Shown: positions 1 to 4,730 of the stretch, piece by piece | How the letters are laid out: each line of letters starts with the position of its first letter | How positions within the stretch are numbered: position 1 is the stretch's first letter | Assembly: GCA_948468495.1 (NCBI GenBank) | Contig: CAOKJI010000142.1 | Span: 1 to 5,863 of the forward strand | Direction of reading: 5' to 3' | Source of the DNA: an uncultured Dorea sp. | GTDB lineage: Bacteria > Bacillota_A > Clostridia > Lachnospirales > Lachnospiraceae | Length of the DNA stretch: 5,863 bases | Position numbers and translations under genes: made by a program | Notes under the pieces: model-generated | Databases searched by the model: none | What the model was told of the DNA's origin: nothing | The model's input: the letters and a program-made list of their open reading frames with translations, nothing else

Positions 1-1
1 G

Positions 2-178
2 TCGAAGGCCTGTATCATTCCGCTGCAGGATTACCTGGGCTATGACAATAAAAGCCGTATCAACCGGCCCTCGACTTTGGGGGACAACTGGAAGTGGCGC
101 GTCACGAGCGAAGAGCTGAGCGGAGAACTGAAGGAGGAAATACAGCCCTTGACAGAGCGGTACGGGAGAAAAAAATAA
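2..178 (+). CDS. malQ: 4-alpha-glucanotransferase (amylomaltase), C-terminal end only
   Basis: Only the last 58 codons and the TAA stop are in the window; the start and catalytic barrel lie upstream. The frame reads IIPLQDYLGYDNKSRIN and then RPSTLGDNWKWR. This matches the conserved C-terminal block of GH77 amylomaltases (PLQD.LG, then R.N.PST...NW.WR). A family member is about 490-500 aa, so roughly one eighth is present. The enzyme transfers glucan segments between maltodextrins in the cytoplasm, and it usually works with glucan phosphorylase or maltodextrin hydrolases. That fits the GH13 gene further along the window. The reading frame ends in a lysine/arginine-rich tail (RYGRKK). No terminator is visible between this stop and the tyrS promoter, so malQ transcripts may run into the tyrS leader. 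Identification is firm; the fragment says nothing about the active site. Confidence 0.9.
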   Translation, partial: SKACIIPLQDYLGYDNKSRINRPSTLGDNWKWRVTSEELSGELKEEIQPLTERYGRKK

Positions 179-186
179 TTTGGGAC

Positions 187-214
187 TTGCATTTTTCTGA
201 TTTTTCTGTACAAT
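187..214 (+). promoter_or_regulatory. Probable sigma-A promoter of the tyrS T-box leader
   Basis: A good -10 hexamer TACAAT (209-214, 5 of 6 consensus bases) lies 16 nt after a weak -35 TTGCAT (187-192). The spacer is T-rich. The predicted start, near 221, falls just before the first paired segment of the T-box stem I, which is where a leader of this type should begin. The promoter starts 8 nt after the malQ stop codon, so tyrS can be transcribed separately from the glucan gene. The -35 is poor, so the exact placement is uncertain. Confidence 0.6.
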
Positions 215-220
215 AGAATC

Positions 221-544
221 ATCAGCGATCAAGACAAGGCGATGACGGGAACAAGTAAGGCAGAGAAGAACTGTACAGAGAGTATCCGGTTGGTGCGAGG
301 ATACCGGTTTCATTGTCCGAATACATCCCTGAGCCGCTGCCCGAACAGGATGCGTGAATATCCGGCACAAAGTAGCCGTAGGATTTCACAGCCTTTTCTC
401 AGTAGGCGCAGACGGGTACGCCCGATACAGCGTTTCCTGTGTGACAGCACAGAAAGAGCGGCTTTTTGAGAGAAAAGCCGGAACCAGAGGTGGTACCGCG
501 AAATTTTTTCGTCCTCTGTCCCTAACCGGGGCAGAGGTTTTTTT
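221..544 (+). promoter_or_regulatory. Tyrosine T-box riboswitch (tyrS leader)
   Basis: A tRNA-sensing leader: uncharged tRNA-Tyr stabilises an antiterminator and allows tyrS transcription, while charged tRNA lets the terminator form. Visible parts, in order, are as follows. A k-turn is formed by GGC-GATGA-GGG (238-249) and CCC-TGA-GCC (327-335). AACAAGTA (250-257) faces the specifier loop. The AGAGAG bulge (277-282) and the GGTTGGTGCGA loop (288-298) are the two elements known to clasp the tRNA elbow. The specifier loop GAATACA (319-325) has codon TAC (322-324), which names tyrosine. A stem III-like hairpin has arms CGGCTTTT and AAAAGCCG (459-480). The T-box AGAGGTGGTACCGCG (486-500) carries TGGT (491-494), which can pair with ACCA at the end of tRNA-Tyr. 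CAGAGG (485-490) can pair with CCTCTG (513-518) to make the antiterminator. The 5' and 3' limits are approximate. Confidence 0.95.
513..544 (+). terminator. T-box attenuator terminator upstream of tyrS
   Basis: CCTCTGTCCC (513-522) pairs with GGGGCAGAGG (528-537), one G-U pair allowed, around a 5-nt loop. Seven T's follow (538-544). The left arm CCTCTG is the same segment that the antiterminator needs, so the two structures exclude each other. This terminator would also stop any read-through from malQ when tyrosine is plentiful. Confidence 0.93.
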
Positions 545-630
545 ATGTAAATCGCACCGCCGCAGGCAGGTTTGTTTTGCAAAACAGTTGCTCACAAGGG
601 ATAGAAAACAAATACGAAAGGGAGAGAACC

Positions 631-1854
631 ATGGGAATTTATGAGGAACTTCAGGCGAGGGGATTAATCGCGCAGGTAACAGACGAGGAGAGAATCCGGG
701 ATTTGGTGAACAATGGGAAAGCGGTGTTCTACATCGGTTTTGACCCGACTGCAGACAGCCTGCATGTGGGACACTTTATGGCGCTGTGTCTGATGAAACG
801 GCTGCAGGAAGCGGGAAATAAGCCGATTGCGCTGATTGGGGGCGGAACAGGATATATTGGCGACCCGTCGGGAAGGACTGATATGAGGTCTATGATGACT
901 CCGGAGATGATTCAGCACAACTGCGACTGCTTTAAGAAGCAGATGAGCAAATTTATTGATTTCTCCGAGGGTAAGGCTCTTATGGTAAATAATGCGGACT
1001 GGCTTTTGGAGTTGAATTATATTGAGCTGCTGCGGGAGGTGGGAGCGCATTTTTCCGTAAACCGTATGCTGACGGCAGAATGTTACAAGCAGCGTATGGA
1101 AAAGGGACTGAGTTTCCTGGAATTTAATTACATGATTATGCAGAGCTATGATTTCTATATGTTGTTTCAGAAGTACGGCTGTAATCTGCAGTTTGGCGGG
1201 GATGACCAGTGGAGCAATATGCTGGGAGGAACGGAGCTGATTCGGCGTAAGCTTGGGGAGGATGCAGGAGCAATGACGATTACACTCCTTCTGAATTCTG
1301 AGGGTAAGAAGATGGGTAAGACTCAGAGCGGCGCCGTATGGCTTGATCCGGAGAAGACGTCGCCCTTTGATTTCTATCAGTACTGGAGAAACGTAGCGGA
1401 TGCGGACGTGCTGAAATGCATTCGGATGCTGACCTTCCTTCCGTTAGAGGAGATTGATGAGATGGATTCCTGGGAGGGCGCCAAACTCAATACGGCGAAA
1501 GAGATTCTTGCTTATGAGCTGACGAAGCTGGTACATGGCGAGGAAGAGGCTGTGAAGGCGCAGACGTCGGCCAGAGCGTTGTTCAGTCAGGGGCAGGCGG
1601 CAGATATGCCTGAGGCGGAGCTTACCGGGGAAGATTTCACAGAGGGTGTGATTGATATCCTGAGCGTGTTGGTAAAGAGCGGGCTGGTTCCTTCTAGAGC
1701 AGAGGCCAGACGCGCGGTGCAGCAGGGCGGCGTAATGGCAGACGGCGATAAAGTGACCGATATTAAAGCTGTCTATGATGAAAAAGCTTTTGCCGGAGAG
1801 GGCATGGTAGTAAAGAAAGGAAAGAAGAATTTCCGCAGGGTGGTAATGAAATAA
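631..1854 (+). CDS. tyrS: Tyrosyl-tRNA synthetase (class Ic)
   Basis: Cytoplasmic enzyme that activates tyrosine with ATP and charges tRNA-Tyr. The 407-aa product has the usual length. The N-terminal Rossmann domain carries [13 protein letters not shown], with the HIGH-type motif at 45-48. This gives the same numbering as the Geobacillus enzyme, including Y34, D38, T40, H45 and H48. The tyrosine-binding set is Y167, Q171 and D174 in the YMIMQSYD segment, followed by GGDDQW (189-194). The KMSKS-type loop is KMGKT (227-231). An S4-like RNA-binding domain spans about 342-405 ([17 protein letters not shown]). The chosen ATG at 631 has an AAAGGGAGAG ribosome site 6 nt upstream, and its N-terminus ([12 protein letters not shown]) aligns with known TyrRS starts; an earlier in-frame TTG at 577 is rejected. 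Control is by the T-box leader. The next gene is convergent, so tyrS is probably monocistronic. Confidence 0.98.
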   Translation: MGIYEELQARGLIAQVTDEERIRDLVNNGKAVFYIGFDPTADSLHVGHFMALCLMKRLQEAGNKPIALIGGGTGYIGDPSGRTDMRSMMTPEMIQHNCDCFKKQMSKFIDFSEGKALMVNNADWLLELNYIELLREVGAHFSVNRMLTAECYKQRMEKGLSFLEFNYMIMQSYDFYMLFQKYGCNLQFGGDDQWSNMLGGTELIRRKLGEDAGAMTITLLLNSEGKKMGKTQSGAVWLDPEKTSPFDFYQYWRNVADADVLKCIRMLTFLPLEEIDEMDSWEGAKLNTAKEILAYELTKLVHGEEEAVKAQTSARALFSQGQAADMPEAELTGEDFTEGVIDILSVLVKSGLVPSRAEARRAVQQGGVMADGDKVTDIKAVYDEKAFAGEGMVVKKGKKNFRRVVMK

Positions 1855-1877
1855 GCGGGGAATTTACCTGTATAAAG

Positions 1878-1923
1878 CCCCGGCAGGGAACAACAGAATG
1901 TTCTCTGCCAGGGTTTTGTATTT
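1878..1923 (+). terminator. Intrinsic terminator of tyrS
   Basis: GGCAGGGAACA (1882-1892) pairs with TGTTCTCTGCC (1899-1909), 11 bp with one G-U, around a 6-nt loop. CCC/GGG extends the foot past a single bulged A. TTTTGTATTT follows on the + strand, 24 nt after the tyrS stop. It is a strong rho-independent terminator in the tyrS direction. Confidence 0.9.
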
Positions 1924-1982
1924 ATAACCTGATTTCAGGAATCTCATATATAATCAGTCTGCTTTCCTGACAGAACATGTAT

Positions 1983-2037
1983 GAAAATTCCACAACCTGT
2001 GCGACAGGAAGTTCCGGACTGCACAGGTGGAAATTTC
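1983..2037 (-). terminator. Imperfect hairpin, probable terminator of the GH13 gene
   Basis: The arms are GAAAATTCCAC-AA-CCTGTGC (1983-2002) and GCACAGGTGGAAATTTC (2021-2037). They pair over about 17 bp with one mismatch and a two-base bulge. Read on the - strand the hairpin begins 21 nt after the GH13 stop and ends in AATTTTC, giving only a four-base U run. The A/T-rich foot on both sides would allow weak termination in either direction. The 18-nt loop holds a small GGAA/TTCC repeat. The terminator role is inferred from position; it is weaker than the tyrS one. Confidence 0.5.
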
Positions 2038-2058
2038 GCTACAGGCCGGAAACGGCAA

Positions 2059-3366
2059 TTAAAACTTTAAGTATTGTACGCTGTATGGAAGCATCTCAAG
2101 CTGTCCGTCAAGCTGCAGCGCTTCCCCGCTGATTAAATCGGTAACGGCTCCGTTTAAATCCCCATGATGGGCTGTATAGTTATCTCCGGAAGCATTGATT
2201 GCCACCATCATACGCTCTTTTTCAGAAGCCCTTTCAAAGATTAACTGATGATTGGTCAGAACCACGTTACGATAGCTGCCGTTGCAGAGTCCGTCGCTCT
2301 GCTGGCGGAGGGAAATCAGCTTTTCAATATATTCGGTCAGTTCATTCGGCTCTGGCTTCTCGAAACATGGACGGAGCGCGTAGTCGTTATCCGGCGCCTT
2401 CTGTCCTTCCTGGCCCCATTCGCTACCGTAATAAATGCAAGGGATGCCCGGCATACCAAGCAGCAGGCCGTATGCGGGACGGATGTGCTCTTTGTTGGTC
2501 AGGATGCTGGCAAGTCTGGTGACGTCGTGGTTATCCACAAAAGTCATCAGATGCTTGCCCCGGTAAATGCACCACTGGTCAGAACCATACTGACGGTGCA
2601 GGGAATGAGCAATCTCAAACATATTCATTGAATTAAAACTGGAGAAAATGCCTTTATAGCACTCATAATTCGTACAGCTGTGCAGCATCTCGTCATTTAC
2701 AATCCGGTTATAATCCCCGAACAGTACTTCGCCAATCAATGCAAAATCCGGCTTCAAATCAGCGGTAAATGTCCTGAGTCTTCGCATAAAGTCAGGGTCT
2801 AAGCTGTATGCCACATCCAGACGAAGTCCGTCAATATCAAATTCATCCACCCAGAATTTTACACAGTCTAACAGATAATCTACGACGGCCGGATTCTGAA
2901 GATTCAACTTCACCAGTTCAAAATGTCCTTCCCAGCCCTCATACCAGAAACCGTCGTTATAGCAGCTATTGCCGTCGAAACTGATATGGAACCAGTCCTT
3001 GTAGGGGGATTCCCATTTCTTCTCCTGAACGTCCTTAAACGCCCAGAAACCGCGTCCCACATGGTTAAATACCCCGTCGAGGACAATCTTCACGTCGTGT
3101 TCATGAAGGTCTTTGCAGACTTCGGCAAAATCCTCGTTGTTACCGAGACGACAGTCAATCGAGCGGAAATCTCTGGTGTCATATCCATGGTTGTCAGATT
3201 CAAAAATCGGATTCAGAATAATTGCGTCCACTCCCAGTTTTTTTAAATAAGAACTCCAGTCAAGAAGTTTTCTGATGCGCGGGGAGTAGACGCGGTCATT
3301 GGCGTAGGGCGCACCGCAGAATCCAATCGGATATATTTGATAAAATACTCCTTTATATGCCCACAT
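2059..3366 (-). CDS. Cytoplasmic GH13 alpha-amylase-family glycosidase (maltodextrin-acting)
   Basis: A 435-aa retaining alpha-glucoside hydrolase of the alpha-amylase clan. The (beta/alpha)8 barrel spans about 1-345 and carries the four GH13 regions. These are DGVFNH (97-102), GLRLDVA with nucleophile D184, IGEV with acid/base E213, and FVDNHD with the stabilising D281. A short beta-sandwich domain C follows (about 360-435). There is no signal peptide and no N-terminal starch-binding or CBM34-like domain, so it should act on maltodextrin or glycogen fragments inside the cell. Nearby malQ supports this. The ATG at 3366 is chosen because AAAGGAGATG lies just upstream and the product then begins at the barrel's first strand (KGVFYQIYP); an in-frame start 31 codons earlier has no family support. 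The exact subfamily and product (maltose, glucose, cyclodextrin opening, or transglycosylation) cannot be read from sequence alone. The gene faces away from the dehydrogenase operon and shares its control region. Confidence 0.92.
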   Translation of the reverse strand: MWAYKGVFYQIYPIGFCGAPYANDRVYSPRIRKLLDWSSYLKKLGVDAIILNPIFESDNHGYDTRDFRSIDCRLGNNEDFAEVCKDLHEHDVKIVLDGVFNHVGRGFWAFKDVQEKKWESPYKDWFHISFDGNSCYNDGFWYEGWEGHFELVKLNLQNPAVVDYLLDCVKFWVDEFDIDGLRLDVAYSLDPDFMRRLRTFTADLKPDFALIGEVLFGDYNRIVNDEMLHSCTNYECYKGIFSSFNSMNMFEIAHSLHRQYGSDQWCIYRGKHLMTFVDNHDVTRLASILTNKEHIRPAYGLLLGMPGIPCIYYGSEWGQEGQKAPDNDYALRPCFEKPEPNELTEYIEKLISLRQQSDGLCNGSYRNVVLTNHQLIFERASEKERMMVAINASGDNYTAHHGDLNGAVTDLISGEALQLDGQLEMLPYSVQYLKF

Positions 3367-3409
3367 ATTATTACATCTCCTTTTATAGTAGTATATTTGT
3401 GTCCTGTAT

Positions 3410-3439
3410 ATTTTACCATAGACTACAGGGGGGTTACAA
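3410..3439 (-). promoter_or_regulatory. Probable promoter of the GH13 gene
   Basis: Read on the - strand, TTGTAA (3434-3439) is the -35 and TAAAAT (3410-3415) the -10, with an 18-nt spacer. A TG one base upstream of the -10 gives an extended -10. The predicted start, near 3403, leaves a leader of about 36 nt. The spacer contains a run of six C's on this strand. The -35 lies inside one copy of the GTTACA(A/T)T octamer that recurs at the facing promoter. Confidence 0.6.
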
Positions 3440-3473
3440 TGAAAATCATAAGGATTCATTCATAGATATATAC

Positions 3474-3502
3474 TTGACAATTTATAGACAATATGCTATC
3501 TT
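3474..3502 (+). promoter_or_regulatory. Promoter of the dehydrogenase-transporter operon
   Basis: A perfect -35 TTGACA (3474-3479) sits 17 nt before TATCTT (3497-3502), which is preceded by TGC to form an extended -10. The predicted start is about 3509. The -35 overlaps a TATACTT heptamer (3469-3475), which reappears in the palindrome at the start site. The promoter looks strong by itself, so control by a repressor is likely (inference). Confidence 0.8.
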
Positions 3503-3503
3503 T

Positions 3504-3544
3504 AATGTAACCGAAGTATAATAATAATATACTTAAGTTACATT
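3504..3544 (+). repeat. 41-bp palindrome at the operon start site, probable operator
   Basis: The left arm AATGTAACCGAAGTATA (3504-3520) and the right arm TATACTTAAGTTACATT (3528-3544) are inverted copies, 15 of 17 bases matching, around ATAATAA. The element begins 2 nt after the -10 and covers about +1 to +36, a standard place for a repressor to block transcription. In RNA it would be an A/U-rich hairpin at the 5' end; no U-run follows, so it is not a terminator. A second near-palindrome, TCACG-CA-CGTGA (3544-3555), abuts it. The binding protein is not encoded in this window and its family cannot be assigned. Confidence 0.65.
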
Positions 3545-3648
3545 CACGCACGTGATGGTATACCTTGTGAAACGGCCGAATGGCCATAATGGGGTGCCCG
3601 GAGGGTATACATTTGGTAAAGATGATTTGGGATTAAGGAGGAAGTAAT
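3509..3648 (+). promoter_or_regulatory. Long structured leader of the dehydrogenase operon
   Basis: About 140 nt separate the predicted start site from the dehydrogenase ATG, far more than the GH13 leader. The segment GTATACCTT (3558-3566) can pair with AGGGTATAC (3602-3610). This 9-bp helix encloses two small hairpins: GGCC/GGCC with loop GAAT (3574-3585), and GGG/CCC with loop GTG (3591-3599). A 30-codon frame runs from ATG 3555 to TAA 3645-3647 across this fold and across the AGGAGG ribosome site (3636-3641). I do not recognise a known riboswitch class. A role in controlling translation or transcription is inference only. Confidence 0.35.
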
Positions 3649-4707
3649 ATGGGTACGATGAAAGGTTACGGAGTTATTGAACCTACAGTAAGTCATGGGT
3701 GGATTGAAAAAGAAATTCCCGATGTGGGACCTTTTGAGGCGCTTTGCTCTCCAGTGGCGGTTCTGCCCTGTACGTCTGATGTACATAATGCAAAATATAG
3801 AAAGGCTTATCCGAACCGCATTCTTGGACATGAAGGCGTTGGCAGAGTTGAGAAGGTTGGAGAATATGTCAAGGATTTGAATGTAGGCGATATTGTTGCA
3901 ATTCCGGCTGTAACACCAGTTTGGAGGGGAAGAGAAATACAGGAAGGATTGCATGAACATGCAGGAGGATTTCTTGGAGGACGTTATCTTTCGTCTAAAC
4001 TGGACGGAACATTTGGAGAATACTTTATCATTCCCGATGCGGATATGAATTTGGCTCCGGTTCCGGAAGGCGTGTCGTTAGAGGCGGCGGCTCTGGTGGG
4101 GGATATGGTAACTACCGGATTTTCGGGAGTAGAGGGCGCGAATATTCAATACGGAGATACGGTTGTAGTTGCAGGAATTGGTCCGGTGGGACTGATGAGC
4201 GTGGCGGGAGCTGCGCTGCATGGTGCGGGGCGGATTATTGCAATTGGTCACAGACAGAATACGAAAGAACTTGCCAGAGAATACGGCGCGACGGATATTC
4301 TGGACTACAATGACGGCTCAATACCGGAACAGGTATTGGATTTGACAGGAGGAAAGAAGGTAGACCGAGTTATTGTTGCGGGAGGCAAACCGAGCATTAT
4401 TACAGAATCCTACAGAATGTTAAAGTGCGGAGGAATCATATCGAATATAGCCGGATTTTTTGATGATTTTCATATTAGCGTGGCAGACGCAGGGACGCTT
4501 GTTGCCCATCAGACGCTGACAGGAAGGCTCTGTGCGGGAGGGCGGCTGCGGCTTGAGAAATTAATGGAAGTCATCCGGGCGGGAAGAGTAGACCCTTCGC
4601 TTTTGATTACCCATAAATTGTATGGGTTTGAGAAGATAGAAGAGGGATTTGATTTGATGGGAGATAAGCGGACTCAGGATGTGATTAAACCAATTGTTTA
4701 TATTTAG
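3649..4707 (+). CDS. NADP-type zinc-dependent alcohol dehydrogenase (medium-chain family)
   Basis: A 352-aa cytoplasmic enzyme expected to interconvert a secondary alcohol and a ketone. It is collinear, as I recall that sequence, with the Thermoanaerobacter secondary alcohol dehydrogenase, which also has 352 aa. Catalytic-zinc residues are C41, H61, E62 and D152. No four-cysteine structural-zinc lobe is visible, as in that relative. The Rossmann motif is GIGPVG (176-181). G200, R202 and Y220 match positions that bind the NADP phosphate, so NADP(H) is the likely cofactor; a serine between them is H201. Two pocket residues differ: the tryptophan of the relative is R112 and its tyrosine is G269, which suggests another substrate. 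The start ATG has AAGGAGGA 7 nt upstream and an N-terminus typical of the family. It is first in an operon with the transporter, 23 nt downstream. The natural substrate is unknown; a small alcohol, a diol or a hydroxysteroid are all possible. Confidence 0.93.
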   Translation: MGTMKGYGVIEPTVSHGWIEKEIPDVGPFEALCSPVAVLPCTSDVHNAKYRKAYPNRILGHEGVGRVEKVGEYVKDLNVGDIVAIPAVTPVWRGREIQEGLHEHAGGFLGGRYLSSKLDGTFGEYFIIPDADMNLAPVPEGVSLEAAALVGDMVTTGFSGVEGANIQYGDTVVVAGIGPVGLMSVAGAALHGAGRIIAIGHRQNTKELAREYGATDILDYNDGSIPEQVLDLTGGKKVDRVIVAGGKPSIITESYRMLKCGGIISNIAGFFDDFHISVADAGTLVAHQTLTGRLCAGGRLRLEKLMEVIRAGRVDPSLLITHKLYGFEKIEEGFDLMGDKRTQDVIKPIVYI

Positions 4708-4730
4708 GTACGAGGGAAGGAGAGTTTATA

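Noticed and set aside
577..630. In-frame TTG extension of tyrS by 18 codons
   Set aside because: The TTG lies inside the palindrome at 573-586 and has no ribosome site. The ATG at 631 has one, and its N-terminus aligns with known TyrRS proteins.
242..644. Open frames across the tyrS leader on both strands
   Set aside because: They coincide with the T-box RNA, whose conserved elements explain the sequence; the translations are arginine-rich and resemble no protein.
664..1050. 128-codon frame antisense to tyrS
   Set aside because: It is a shadow of a highly conserved coding region, with no ribosome site or recognisable product.
1935..1970. TCAGGAA/TTCCTGA inverted repeat between tyrS and the GH13 gene
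   Set aside because: It has only 7 bp with a 22-nt loop and no U-run. It lies between two better hairpins and is likely chance.
3428..3433. Run of six G's in the GH13 promoter spacer as a phase-variation switch
   Set aside because: Six bases is too short for frequent slippage and there is no other sign of phase variation.
3367..3459. 31-codon N-terminal extension of the GH13 protein
   Set aside because: It would cover the predicted promoter and the real ribosome site. The added residues are not family-like, and the ATG at 3366 has AAAGGAG.
3562..3585. CcpA-type catabolite site in TTGTGAAACGGCC
   Set aside because: Spacing between the TG and the central CG is one base too long, and the right half does not match the consensus.
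3544..3960. 138-codon - strand frame over the dehydrogenase leader and 5' end
   Set aside because: It overlaps the strong dehydrogenase promoter region and coding start, shows no protein family features, and is best read as a shadow.
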